DNA from: Candidatus Lactobacillus pullistercoris | Lineage (GTDB): Bacteria > Bacillota > Bacilli > Lactobacillales > Lactobacillaceae | DNA: 58,035 nt | NCBI GenBank assembly: GCA_018883635.1 | Contig: JAHLFT010000086.1 | Coordinates: forward strand, 1 to 58,035 | Direction: 5' to 3' | Shown here: in pieces, positions 1 to 11,164 of the stretch | Layout of the letters: each line of letters opens with the position of its first letter | Numbering within the stretch: the stretch's first letter is position 1 | Position numbers and translations under genes: made by a program | The notes under the pieces: model-generated | Told to the model about the DNA's origin: nothing | The model's database searches: none | Seen by the model: the letters and a program-made list of their open reading frames with translations, nothing else

Positions 1-340
1 TATTCCATTTTTGCCGTTTATAGTTTAAGCCGCTGCCAATATCGCTTATTTCTTCGTCTAATACGATACCTTGTGCGTTAGCGTATTGTCGAATATAGCT
101 TAATTGATCTTTTAAGTCATCTTTTTGACCAGAAGTTGATACTCTGGCATAAGCAACTTGTTTTTTATTTGAGCTTAGACTATCTTTGTTCAAATATTGA
201 TTTATTTGGTCTTCTGTATAGAATCTGCGATTAGTAGGTGAGCGCTTAGCCTTAAGAATACCCTTTCGATCCCATGTTTGGAGGGTTCTAGTGGTTATTC
301 CTAAACGATCAGCGACATCTTTAGGTTTTAAAACTGCCAT
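1..340 (-). CDS. tnpA: IS607 family serine recombinase TnpA (partial, cut by window edge)
   Basis: Only the N-terminal part (about 113 residues) is present; the gene runs off the left edge. It begins with a MerR-like helix-turn-helix (KPKDVADRLGITTRTLQTWD), followed by the start of a serine recombinase domain with the catalytic-serine motif YARVSTSGQ near residue 62. That order, small DNA-binding head then resolvase domain, is characteristic of IS607 transposases, which move DNA through a serine-linked intermediate. The start at 340 is preferred because GGAAGTGG lies just upstream; an in-frame ATG at 355 is possible but has a poor ribosome site. Family call is firm; activity cannot be judged from a fragment. 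Confidence 0.85.
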   Translation of the reverse strand, partial: MAVLKPKDVADRLGITTRTLQTWDRKGILKAKRSPTNRRFYTEDQINQYLNKDSLSSNKKQVAYARVSTSGQKDDLKDQLSYIRQYANAQGIVLDEEISDIGSGLNYKRQKWN

Positions 341-435
341 AATATCCACTTCCATGTTTAACTTTCTGATGAATATTATGACAAATATTTCTATAATTTT
401 CTACAGGTTTCCATATTTTTGTTAACAGTTAATCA
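1..435 (-). mobile_element. IS607-family insertion sequence, one end (partial)
   Basis: This stretch holds the start of an IS607-type tnpA on the minus strand and about 95 bases upstream of it. It is followed directly by the stump of an unrelated gene, so I read it as one end of an IS607-family element whose body (rest of tnpA, and tnpB if present) lies before the window. IS607 elements place tnpA close to one end and make no long inverted repeats, so the exact boundary near 420-435 cannot be read from sequence alone. The boundary is an inference. Confidence 0.55.
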
Positions 436-573
436 GCTCCTTGGCAAATGCCATTCGCAGAACATTTGTCAGAATTTTTAGGTCACCTTGTATGGGGATG
501 GTCAATTGCGGCAGTTGGATACTATATGATTGCTAAGCAAAAAGTTGAAACTTTGACTAATAGATATTGGTAA
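433..573 (+). pseudogene. C-terminal stump of a YagU/DUF1440 membrane protein
   Basis: An in-frame stretch of about 45 codons ends at a TAA at 571-573 but has no start codon with a ribosome site and is preceded by an in-frame stop at 430-432. Its peptide contains the string SEFLGHLVWGWS, matching the conserved C-terminal end of YagU/DUF1440 inner-membrane proteins (family pattern: PW, then SEIFGHLVWFWS). The rest of the gene is missing and IS607-type sequence lies immediately upstream, so the gene was probably broken by insertion or by a deletion next to the element. An intact second copy elsewhere cannot be excluded. Confidence 0.6.
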
Positions 574-575
574 AA

Positions 576-613
576 AGAAAGAGTTTGGAAATATTTTTCC
601 AAACTCTTTTTCT
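576..613. terminator. Bidirectional intrinsic terminator after guaC
   Basis: A perfect stem AGAGTTTGGAAA / TTTCCAAACTCT with a 4-base loop (580-606) is flanked by A-rich and T-rich runs, so it can end transcription of guaC on the minus strand and of anything coming from the left. Confidence 0.85.
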
Positions 614-1604
614 ATTTATCTCCATCCATGATGGTATTTTTTACAATAACATAATCGACTAACTTAATAGCATTTAAATCACGACCACCAGCGTATGAAA
701 TTGAAGATTGTAAATCTTCTTGCATTTCCTTCAAAGTATCCTTAATTGAACCACGATAAGGTACTAACATTTGCTTGCCTTCGACATTACGATAAGCACC
801 TTTTTGTACTTCACTGGCAGAACCCCAATATTGTTTGTATGTCTTGCCATCAATCTTGATGACATTACCAGGAGATTCTTCATGACCAGCGAGTATTGAA
901 CCGATCATCACCATGCTAGCGCCGAAACGGACGGACTTTGCAATATCACCATTATGACGAATACCACCGTCTGCAATTAAAGGTTTACGTGCAACTTTAG
1001 AGCACATTCTCAGAGCTGCCAGTTGCCAGCCGCCAGTTCCAAAGCCAGTTTTTAGTTTAGTGATGCAAGCACGGCCAGGCCCTACACCAACTTTTGTCGC
1101 ATCTGCACCTTCATTTTCAAGCTCACGAACAGCTTCTGGTGTAGCCACATTGCCAACTGTCAAAAATGATTCTGGGAGTTTTTCCTTAATATAATGGATC
1201 ATCTTAATGACGAAAACTGAATGACCATGTGCGACATCGATGGTGATGTATTCAGGATGTAAATTTTCTTTAACTAATTGATCAATAAAGTGATATTCAC
1301 TGTCTTTAATTCCAACTGAAATTGAGGCGAACAAACCTTTTTCATGCATCATTTTAATGAAATCAGCACGCTTTTCCGGCTCAAAACGGTGCATGACATA
1401 GTAGTAACCATTTTCAGCCAACCAAATAGCTAATTTTTCATCGATAACGCTTTCCATATTTGCTGGTACAACTGGAATTTTAAATTTTCTATTTCCGAAC
1501 ATTACGCTTGTATCAGCTTCACGGCGGCTTTTGATAATTCCCTTATTTGGTACTAATTGGATATCATCATAATCAAAAGCTTCCATGCTGAAATAATTAC
1601 TCAC
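612..1604 (-). CDS. guaC: GMP reductase
   Basis: GMP reductase converts GMP to IMP with NADPH and releases ammonia, returning guanine nucleotides to the IMP pool in the cytosol. The protein is 330 residues, the usual size of the short Gram-positive GuaC. It keeps the IMPDH/GMPR barrel signature [11 protein letters not shown] with the catalytic cysteine at residue 180, and has no inserted CBS domains, which separates it from IMP dehydrogenase. The start is a GTG at 1604, preceded six bases away by a strong GAGGAGA. It diverges from purA-purB, which turn IMP into AMP, so the cluster allows guanine-to-adenine nucleotide conversion. PurR-like sites in the shared upstream region could affect both directions. 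Confidence 0.95.
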   Translation of the reverse strand: MSNYFSMEAFDYDDIQLVPNKGIIKSRREADTSVMFGNRKFKIPVVPANMESVIDEKLAIWLAENGYYYVMHRFEPEKRADFIKMMHEKGLFASISVGIKDSEYHFIDQLVKENLHPEYITIDVAHGHSVFVIKMIHYIKEKLPESFLTVGNVATPEAVRELENEGADATKVGVGPGRACITKLKTGFGTGGWQLAALRMCSKVARKPLIADGGIRHNGDIAKSVRFGASMVMIGSILAGHEESPGNVIKIDGKTYKQYWGSASEVQKGAYRNVEGKQMLVPYRGSIKDTLKEMQEDLQSSISYAGGRDLNAIKLVDYVIVKNTIMDGDK

Positions 1605-1681
1605 TATAAATCTCCTCTTTTTTCGTTCAATAATTTTTCAACGAATGTAACTATAAAATATTTAATTAATCCTGTCAATAA

Positions 1682-1726
1682 AAATTCGAACTATGAAAAT
1701 AATTGATAATAAAAATATTCGCTTTT
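1682..1726. promoter_or_regulatory. Pair of inverted PurR-box-like sites
   Basis: Two matches to the Gram-positive PurBox consensus AWWWCCGAACWWT face each other: AAATTCGAACTAT at 1682-1694 (12 of 13 positions) and, on the opposite strand, AAAAGCGAATATT at 1714-1726 (11 of 13). The gap between them is 19 bases, close to the spacing of paired boxes bound by Bacillus PurR. They lie just upstream of the purA -35 box. Binding is inferred; no purR gene is in the window. Confidence 0.5.
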
Positions 1727-1730
1727 GGCG

Positions 1731-1759
1731 TTGACTATTATTTTTTAGATTGTTAGAAT
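1731..1759 (+). promoter_or_regulatory. Sigma-A promoter for purA-purB
   Basis: TTGACT at 1731-1736 and TAGAAT at 1754-1759 are separated by exactly 17 bases, a near-consensus vegetative promoter placed about 45 bases before the purA start. Confidence 0.75.
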
Positions 1760-1797
1760 AGCTCACGTAACATTGATAGAGAAAATTTATGAGGTGA

Positions 1798-3093
<1,296 letters not shown>

Positions 3094-3096
3094 TTT

Positions 3097-4392
3097 ATGC
3101 TTGAACGTTATACACGCCCTGAAATGGGGAAAATTTGGTCATTAAAAAATAAATATGCTGCTTGGTTGAAGGTTGAAGTTGCGGCAACTAATGCTTGGTC
3201 AGAACTTGGCGAAGTTCCAAAAGAAGATGCTGAAAAGATTGCTAAAAACGCATCTTTTACGGTTGAGCGTGTTTCTGAACTTGAAGCAATTACCCACCAT
3301 GATGTGGTTGCTTTTACTCGTACTGTATCTGAGAGTCTAGGCGATGAAAAGAAATGGGTTCACTTTGGCCTTACTTCAACTGATGTAGTTGACACTGCTC
3401 AAGGCTATATTTTGAAACAAGCTGATGAGATTATTCGCCAAGATCTTCATAAATTAAAAAAGACAATTGCCCAAAAGGCTAAGAAGTATAAATATACCGT
3501 TGAAATGGGTAGAACACATGGTGTGCAAGCTGAACCAACTACCTTTGGTCTTAAACTAGCTCGTTGGTATGCCGAGATTAATCGTGATATTGACCGCTTT
3601 GAACATGCAGCTAAAGGTGTCGAATCAGGTAAAATCTCTGGTGCCGTTGGTACTTTTGCCAATGTTCCACCTGCAGTTGAAACTAGTGTGATGAAACAAC
3701 TGGGTTTAACTCAGCAGCCAATTACTAGTCAGGTTTTACCACGAGATTTACACGCTGAATATATTGCAACGATTGCACTTATCGCTACTAGCATTGAAAA
3801 CTGGGCAACAGAGATTCGTGGACTTCAGCGTAGTGAAATTCATGAAGTTGAGGAACACTTCCGTAAAGGACAAAAGGGTTCTTCAGCGATGCCGCATAAA
3901 CATAATCCAATCGGATCAGAGAATTTATGTGGAATGGCGCGTGTTTTGCGCGGCAACATTGTAACTGCTTATGAAGATGTTGCATTGTGGCATGAACGTG
4001 ATATTTCCCATTCAAGTGCTGAACGGGTAATTTTACCTGATAGCACCATTGGCATCGACTATATGCTGCATCGTTTTAACCGAATTTTAAGTAATTTGGA
4101 TGTTTTCCCAGAAACGATGCTTAAGAATATGGACCGCACATATGGCTTAATTTACTCGCAACGTGTGCTTTTGAAATTAATTGATGAAGCAGGCCTTTCA
4201 CGTGAAAAAGCTTATGATATGGTGCAAAAACAAGCTAATAAAGCATGGGACACACAAACTTCGTTTAGAAAATTAATCGAAGATAGTGAAATTATGAATT
4301 ATTTATCTGAAGATGATTTAAATGATGCGTTTGATTATCATTATCATTTGCGTCATGTTAATGAGATTTTTAAGAATTGTGGGCTAGATTAA
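3097..4392 (+). CDS. purB: Adenylosuccinate lyase
   Basis: PurB removes fumarate from adenylosuccinate to give AMP, and also acts on SAICAR in the de novo pathway. The 431-residue protein carries the fumarase/aspartase superfamily signature GSSAMPHKHNP with the catalytic serine in the mobile loop, and the upstream THHDVVAFT and GRTHGVQAEP segments containing active-site histidines. It starts three bases after the purA stop with only a weak ribosome site (the end of purA supplies GGGAAATG), which fits coupling to purA. The DNA at 4196-4207 contains the 12-base palindrome TTTCACGTGAAA, resembling a parS core (see findings). Confidence 0.96.
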   Translation: MLERYTRPEMGKIWSLKNKYAAWLKVEVAATNAWSELGEVPKEDAEKIAKNASFTVERVSELEAITHHDVVAFTRTVSESLGDEKKWVHFGLTSTDVVDTAQGYILKQADEIIRQDLHKLKKTIAQKAKKYKYTVEMGRTHGVQAEPTTFGLKLARWYAEINRDIDRFEHAAKGVESGKISGAVGTFANVPPAVETSVMKQLGLTQQPITSQVLPRDLHAEYIATIALIATSIENWATEIRGLQRSEIHEVEEHFRKGQKGSSAMPHKHNPIGSENLCGMARVLRGNIVTAYEDVALWHERDISHSSAERVILPDSTIGIDYMLHRFNRILSNLDVFPETMLKNMDRTYGLIYSQRVLLKLIDEAGLSREKAYDMVQKQANKAWDTQTSFRKLIEDSEIMNYLSEDDLNDAFDYHYHLRHVNEIFKNCGLD

Positions 4393-4497
4393 TTTAAAAT
4401 CATATTTTATTTATATTAGAAAAATAGAAATATATTCAGTACATGCGTAAAATCAATTATAATTGTGCTAATAACAGAGTTGAAAGGAAGCGCATGT

Positions 4498-4860
4498 ATG
4501 AATAAAACTAGTTCCTTAATTATTAGAATCAGTGTCCTTGTCTTGGGATTAATATTAGCAGGATTTATGGTTTGGCAATTATTTACTGGAACACGAATGC
4601 TTGACTTTGATATCCAAACAAAAGGACCGTTAATTGTAGTTGTGTTTGGAATTTTATTACTTTTAACTTTAGGGGCAGCAATCAGTTTCTTTGCGAACCA
4701 ACATTTTTCTTCGACTATTTATTTAGGAGGAGTATTGGCAGTGATGGCGTTTATTTTATGGATTCGCCATCCTGAACAAGCTGATATTTATCGCTGGTAC
4801 TTTATTTATGGATTATTAGTGGGACTGCTTAGTCCGTTTGTTTTGAATAAAGAAAAATAG
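4498..4860 (+). CDS. Small integral membrane protein, unknown function
   Basis: I do not recognise this family. The 120-residue product is almost entirely hydrophobic with about four membrane segments (roughly residues 7-27, 41-62, 68-90 and 96-115) and short charged ends. The start at 4498 is chosen because AAAGGAAG lies seven bases before it; an upstream in-frame GTG at 4465 has no ribosome site. It stands alone between purB and another membrane protein, with a hairpin terminator immediately after its stop, so it is probably a single-gene unit. Confidence 0.7.
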   Translation: MNKTSSLIIRISVLVLGLILAGFMVWQLFTGTRMLDFDIQTKGPLIVVVFGILLLLTLGAAISFFANQHFSSTIYLGGVLAVMAFILWIRHPEQADIYRWYFIYGLLVGLLSPFVLNKEK

Positions 4861-4882
4861 CACTTTAAGGTGCTATTTTTGT
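4855..4882 (+). terminator. Intrinsic terminator
   Basis: AAATAGCAC, a six-base loop, then GTGCTATTTTT directly overlapping the stop codon of the preceding membrane-protein gene. Confidence 0.8.
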
Positions 4883-4975
4883 TACCAAAATTTTCTTTGA
4901 TAGTCTTTTTTTAAAATCAAACTAGTTGTATAATTCTTTTATCATATAAATTTAACTAAAAGGGATGATAAAAAG

Positions 4976-5599
4976 ATGGATGAGAAGAATATTCCCAAGA
5001 ATTTTTTGAAAGAAAGGTTCTGGGGGAAGGCTTTTCTATATTTTGAATGTGCATATGTGGCTTTATTACTTTATTATTTACTTTTTAATTTTGCCTTATT
5101 TATGCATCTTTTAGTAGGTCAATTTATCATTATCCTTCTTTATAATATCGCTGGCTGGATTAGCGGCATCTATTTAAGAGCTAAAGGGAAACTCCCGGTA
5201 GATGAACGACAAAAAGAAACTTTAAGAGAAAAACTATCTTATCGGATTTCTAAAAAGTCACTTTATCGCTTCTTTGAAATAGTTCTCGTATTTTTTGGCG
5301 TTGGAGTGGCAGATTTTCTATTTTCACAATCATACGTATATTTTACTGATAATTTTAAGCATTATGATGTTTTCCATACTTTAATTAATTATGCTTATTT
5401 TGGCGATTTTTTAATCGTTTTCGGAATTATTGCCGCTATTTTAATGGGCAAAAGACGCGTAATTATTAAAATGGAAATTGTCGGCATTGTTCTTACAGCT
5501 ATTTTAATTGCAACTTGGCCAATTCACTGGGTTACATTATTGTTAAGCATTCTTTTCTTCGGAGCTAGTTTATTTCTCTGCCTTAATAATCAAGTATAA
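4976..5599 (+). CDS. Multi-pass membrane protein, unknown function
   Basis: I do not recognise a family. The 207-residue protein has about six hydrophobic segments (near residues 20-38, 44-68, 98-115, 131-150, 155-175 and 180-203) and a basic cytoplasmic loop around residues 70-95 with alternating Lys and Glu. No catalytic or ligand motif stands out. AGGGATG upstream supports the start at 4976. The neighbouring EamA transporter starts 53 bases later with its own strong ribosome site, so cotranscription is possible but not shown. Confidence 0.65.
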   Translation: MDEKNIPKNFLKERFWGKAFLYFECAYVALLLYYLLFNFALFMHLLVGQFIIILLYNIAGWISGIYLRAKGKLPVDERQKETLREKLSYRISKKSLYRFFEIVLVFFGVGVADFLFSQSYVYFTDNFKHYDVFHTLINYAYFGDFLIVFGIIAAILMGKRRVIIKMEIVGIVLTAILIATWPIHWVTLLLSILFFGASLFLCLNNQV

Positions 5600-5652
5600 G
5601 CCTTGCTATGTGCTATCATATTTACTGTTAATGAAAATTTGGAGGAATAAAT

Positions 5653-6567
5653 ATGGTAACGCAAAAACAGCGCCGTCTTTGGGCCTTTTTAGCAGCTTTT
5701 GCTTGCGTAATGTGGGGGATTTCGGGTTTATTTGCCAAAGCTCTGTTTAATATCAGTCCTGAAATTACGCCGATGTGGTTATCGCAGATTAGAATGATCA
5801 CTTCCGGGATTATTTTGTTAATTGCAGCGGGTTTTATCGGGCATAAACCGATTGCAACAATGAAAAACAAGCACGATGCCTGGGTAATTATTGAGTACGG
5901 TGTCTTTGGTCTGTTACCTGTACAGCTTTTTTACTTTATTGTGGTGCAAAAAGCAAATGCATCAATTGCGACGATTTTACAGTTTGTTGGGCCATTTTTT
6001 GTAATGGCTTATCTAGCAATTACAAAAAAGCAGGTAATGCGGAACATTGATATTCTTGCGGCAATTAGTGCCTTTATCGGTGTTGTTTTGCTGGCAACGC
6101 ATGGTAATTTTAATTCGCTTGCAATTACGCCGGAAGTCCTCTTCTGGGGGTTACTTTCAGCAGTGGGAGTTGCAACCAATACTCTAATCCCAATTGGTGT
6201 TTTAAAACGAGTTTCGAGTTTAGTTGTTACTGGTTGGGGACTTTTAGCAGCAGGGATCTGTTTAATAATAGTCCATCCGCAAATACCCAAGATTCCGAAT
6301 AAGCCTGAAGTTTGGTTGCTCACTGTAGCGGTCATTGTAATTGGTACGATCATTCCTTTTCAGCTTATGACTAATTCATTGCGTTTTATTAAACCTTCAA
6401 CAGCTAGCTTGCTTGATGCGTTTGAGCCATTTTCGGCAACAGTTGGTTCAGTTTTAGTTTTTGGTTTAATAATGAAACCGATGGATTGGATAGGGGCGAT
6501 TTTAGTTGTTTTGTCGGCGATGGCGTTGAATATTATGCCGAAGAAGAAAATAAAAAAGAGAAAGTAA
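5653..6567 (+). CDS. EamA/DMT-family transporter
   Basis: A 304-residue permease of the drug/metabolite transporter superfamily with ten hydrophobic segments arranged as two EamA repeats of five (roughly residues 10-140 and 150-295). The N-terminal half has the family pattern MWGISGLFAKAL, and the second repeat has SLLDAFEPFSATVGSVL, the usual conserved helix before the last hairpin. Members export amino acids, metabolites or drugs; the substrate cannot be read here. TTGGAGGAAT precedes the start by seven bases. A bidirectional terminator separates it from the convergent gatD. Confidence 0.85.
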   Translation: MVTQKQRRLWAFLAAFACVMWGISGLFAKALFNISPEITPMWLSQIRMITSGIILLIAAGFIGHKPIATMKNKHDAWVIIEYGVFGLLPVQLFYFIVVQKANASIATILQFVGPFFVMAYLAITKKQVMRNIDILAAISAFIGVVLLATHGNFNSLAITPEVLFWGLLSAVGVATNTLIPIGVLKRVSSLVVTGWGLLAAGICLIIVHPQIPKIPNKPEVWLLTVAVIVIGTIIPFQLMTNSLRFIKPSTASLLDAFEPFSATVGSVLVFGLIMKPMDWIGAILVVLSAMALNIMPKKKIKKRK

Positions 6568-6608
6568 GAAAATACCCATTTCTAAAATTTAGAAAATGGG
6601 TATTTTTT
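6568..6608. terminator. Bidirectional intrinsic terminator
   Basis: AAAATACCCATTTCTAAA / TTTAGAAAATGGGTATTTTTTT forms a long stem between the convergent EamA transporter and gatD, with T-runs on both strands. Confidence 0.85.
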
Positions 6609-7294
6609 TAATCAGTTACTTTTTCTGCTTGCTTAATTCGTTCATTATGACGTTCGATAATTATCTTCATAATGGAATTAGCTACATTGACGTTTTTGAG
6701 CAGTGGACCATGTGAATAAGAACCAATGAAGTTGCGGTAACGCAAACCTTCACATTTGTCCTGTGGATTATTACCATAGCCTTCAATCATATCACCAAGC
6801 GGATGAAGTTTATCTGGATCGTCAAAGTATGTTTGGCCGGAGTGATTCTCAAAGGCAGTGACTTCGCCCCATTCGGTCATATATTTGGTATCGCCAATCA
6901 TACGTTTATCAGCTTTAAAGACAGTGTGCAAAGGTAAGATACCTAAGCCTTTAATAGTTACACCAGAGCTGGTTTTATAGTAATCACCCATTAATTGATA
7001 ACCGCCACAGATGCAGAGCATTGGGTTGCCACCATTAATGTATTTATCAAGTGTATCTTTGTGTCTAGGCAAATCTTTGGCAACAACGGTTTGCTCAAAG
7101 TCTTGTCCACCACCAAAGAAGACAAAATCGTAATCATCAGCGTCAAAATCCGCATCTAATGAAATGTTGTCAACTTGGGAGTCGTAGCCTTCGCGTTTAA
7201 GAAGAAAACGTAAGATTTTGACATCCCCAGAATCACCATAGGTGTTCATTAGATCTTCATATAAGTATGCAATTTTAATTAAGTTATCTGCCAT
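6608..7294 (-). CDS. gatD: Lipid II isoglutaminyl synthase, glutamine amidotransferase subunit GatD
   Basis: GatD hydrolyses glutamine to feed ammonia to MurT, which amidates the D-Glu of lipid II to D-isoglutamine. This 228-residue protein is a CobB/CobQ-type class I amidotransferase domain: nucleophile Cys96 in ICGGYQ, catalytic His195 in GSYSHGP, and the family segments FFGGGQDFEQ and YGNN. An upstream TTG at 7324 is in frame, but AAGGATG lies correctly before the ATG at 7294, so that start is used. In most Gram-positive bacteria gatD is directly preceded by murT. Here no murT lies on either side: divergent upstream is a decayed adhesin, downstream is a terminator. Either murT is elsewhere or this is a second copy. 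Confidence 0.88.
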   Translation of the reverse strand: MADNLIKIAYLYEDLMNTYGDSGDVKILRFLLKREGYDSQVDNISLDADFDADDYDFVFFGGGQDFEQTVVAKDLPRHKDTLDKYINGGNPMLCICGGYQLMGDYYKTSSGVTIKGLGILPLHTVFKADKRMIGDTKYMTEWGEVTAFENHSGQTYFDDPDKLHPLGDMIEGYGNNPQDKCEGLRYRNFIGSYSHGPLLKNVNVANSIMKIIIERHNERIKQAEKVTD

Positions 7295-7627
7295 TTTGAT
7301 CATCCTTATATCTAAATTATTCAATGCTTTTAGTATAGCCTAAAGCTAGAGCAGTTACAAAAGATTAGTAATTAATAACATTATAAATAATTCAGTAATT
7401 TATATATAAATAACAAATAAATTTATAAGTAAAATATGACTATCTTAATTATAACTAAAACTTTATACGTTTATAAAACAGCTTTATTACAGCCATAATA
7501 AGTTATTTTAATAGACGGATATCACTTAAATATTAAATAACTATAGCTACTCTAGAAATATAAAAATAACTAACGTTATACTATAAGCAACATAACAACT
7601 AGTAATTAAAAGGAGATTATAGATAAG
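7295..7627. other. AT-rich intergenic region, no gene seen
   Basis: This 333-base divergent gap between gatD and the decayed adhesin is extremely AT-rich with many short TATAA-like strings. A possible -10 TATACT lies at 7577-7582 and AAAGGAG at 7609-7615 serves the adhesin start. I see no open frame, tRNA-like fold or clear repeat. Confidence 0.4.
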
Positions 7628-8543
7628 ATGTTTAATAAAATTCAACGTTTTTCAATTAGAAAATTAGCTATTGGAGCTGCTTCTGTAGCAATTGGAACTT
7701 TCTTTGTTGGAATGAATAATTCTCAACAAGTTTTTGCTGATACTACAGCTACTGCATCTGAATCTTCACAAGGGGCGAGGACAAACGAACCAGCAGCAAC
7801 TGATAGTAAGCAAGAAATCAAGCCGTCTACTGAAACTAAAGAAGAGACTACTACAGTAAAGGCTCAAGAAAATGTTAAAGCTGCTCCTACTAATAAAGAC
7901 GTTGAAACAAAAACTATTACTCGAACAATTTATGATAATGCAATGCACCAAGTCGAATTGATGGTTGGAGCGGACACTTAAAAACTATTACACAAACTGT
8001 TACTTTTGAAAGAACAAAAACTACAGATAATAATGGCAAAACAATTTATGGTGATTGGCAAGCTAAAGATGGTAAAGATTCTTGGGATGAATATTTACCA
8101 CAAGGAATTTCAAAAGATAAATTAGCTTCAACCGTTAAAGTTCCAATGTTGCCGGTTTACAATATAAAATATGCAAATGGTGAATGGAAATTTAAGGGAA
8201 TGATTGGGATCCTGTAACTAAACCAATTCCTGTAACAAAAGTTACTCCAGCTCCAGAAACGACTCCAAATGAAGATGCACCTATTCCTCATCCTAGTGAT
8301 GTTCCAGCAGAATCATAAACAAATCATTATGTAGAAACTGTAAAACCACATGCCACTTCAGTTTCAAAGGTTTCAACTTCTTCAAAAACAAACACTAGAG
8401 TAATTTCTGCTAAAACAGAAAATAATGATGTAGAAACTCTTCCAAAAACTGGTGAAGGGCAAAATCAGGCTGGAATTATTGGCTTATTATTAGCTAACTT
8501 AGCAAGTTTGTTCGGTTTAGCTGCTGGTAAAAAGAAAAATTAA
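7628..8543 (+). pseudogene. Decayed LPXTG surface protein with YSIRK-type signal peptide (Mub-like)
   Basis: The intact gene would have encoded a sortase-anchored surface protein. The N-terminus has a YSIRK-type signal (RFSIRKLAIGAASVAIG), then a Ser/Thr/Glu-rich region, then part of a mucus-binding-like repeat (TITQTVTFERT, IYGDW), and the end has LPKTGEG, a hydrophobic segment and a KKKN tail. Three lesions break it: a frameshift near 7950-7980 leading to the stop at 7979-7981, another near 8195-8205, and an in-frame TAA at about 8317-8319. The remaining repeats look shortened compared with typical Mub proteins. It keeps a good ribosome site and is followed by a terminator, so the decay looks recent. 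Confidence 0.8.
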
Positions 8544-8562
8544 ATTGAATACCATATAAAAT

Positions 8563-8636
8563 AAAAAGTCTATCTGAACCTGTTTGATAGTATATTAATA
8601 AAATAGCTATCGAAGGCCACAAATGGACTTTTTCAT
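8563..8636. terminator. Two-helix terminator between convergent genes
   Basis: AAAAAGTC at 8563-8570 pairs with GACTTTTT at 8626-8633, and an inner TTTGATAG / CTATCGAA stem extends the fold. The outer strands supply T-runs in both directions between the adhesin pseudogene and the minus-strand kinase. Confidence 0.55.
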
Positions 8637-8659
8637 TTTATTTACCGTTTAAAGAAATT

Positions 8660-9475
8660 TTATGGTTGAGTATTCTCCTGTCCGGCCCAATGATCGATCG
8701 GTCCCCACTTAGAACCAACTGCAATCGGGTGAGAAAGAGCTTCGTAAGTAAAGTCTTTTGCAATCTTTACACTTTCAATTAATGGTGTTCCCTTAGCAAG
8801 TTCAGCTGCAATCACAGCCGATAAAGTATCACCAGTTCCATTAACACGATCAGTAATAAAATGCGGTTTAGTAAAGGTTAAAAATTCCCCACCTTCAGTT
8901 AATAAAAGGTCAGTTACTTCTTTTTGATCACCGTCATGTCGGCCTTTCATCAAAACATTCTTAGCCCCCATCTTATGCAACATTTTAGCGCCTTTTTTAA
9001 TTTCATCAATACTGTTTAATTCAAGTCCAGTTAATTTTCTTTGTTCATAAAAATTGGGTGTGATGATATCGGCTAGCGGCACTAACCGTTTAATGAACGT
9101 ATTGTAGGAATCGTCATCCATTAAGGTATTACCGTGTTTAGTTGAAATTACCGGATCGATGACAATTTTGCCAAAGTCATATTTTTCTAAATTGTCAGCA
9201 ACAACATTCATTACTTTAGAATCCGCAACCATCCCTGTTTTTGCGGCACCAATGTCAAAATCAGCAGCTAGTACATCGAATTGTTTTTGAATGAAATCTA
9301 AAGGAAAAACATGTTGGGCATAAATTCCAGTGGTATTACCAGCGACTGCAGCGGTCATTAATCCCATGCCATAAACTCCTCTTGCATAAAAAGAGTGTAA
9401 ATCAGCAGGTACACCGGCACTACCATCGCTATCAGTTCCAGCTATTGTGACTACAATTGGTTGTTTCTTTAACAC
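8660..9475 (-). CDS. PfkB-like hydroxymethylpyrimidine / pyridoxine kinase (ThiD/PdxK family)
   Basis: A 271-residue ribokinase-superfamily vitamin kinase. The N-terminal TIAGTDSDGSAGVPAD matches the ThiD substrate-binding segment (usual form AGSDSSGGAGI.AD), and VNGTGDTLSA near the C-terminus is the anion hole with the catalytic Asp of GTGD. Members phosphorylate HMP/HMP-P for thiamine or pyridoxine/pyridoxal for B6, and sequence alone does not settle which. No other thiamine or B6 gene is adjacent, so salvage is the likelier role. Start: two GTG codons (9484, 9475) are possible; GAGGTG is spaced six bases from 9475, which I prefer. It diverges from glpK. Confidence 0.85.
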   Translation of the reverse strand: MLKKQPIVVTIAGTDSDGSAGVPADLHSFYARGVYGMGLMTAAVAGNTTGIYAQHVFPLDFIQKQFDVLAADFDIGAAKTGMVADSKVMNVVADNLEKYDFGKIVIDPVISTKHGNTLMDDDSYNTFIKRLVPLADIITPNFYEQRKLTGLELNSIDEIKKGAKMLHKMGAKNVLMKGRHDGDQKEVTDLLLTEGGEFLTFTKPHFITDRVNGTGDTLSAVIAAELAKGTPLIESVKIAKDFTYEALSHPIAVGSKWGPIDHWAGQENTQP

Positions 9476-9564
9476 TATAAACACCTCATCTAAACTAATT
9501 TATTATATAGAGTATAACTGATAAATATTAAAATGTGAGAAAAACCTTTTTAAATCTACGATAA

Positions 9565-11115
<1,551 letters not shown>

Positions 11116-11164
11116 GGGCGCGATGTTATAATTGATTTTAGTAAGATTCAAGAGGTGAAATAGA

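Noticed and set aside
7295..7627. Origin-like or centromere-like AT-rich block
   Set aside because: No DnaA boxes (TTATNCACA) in a cluster and no iterons were seen; it is simply AT-rich upstream DNA.
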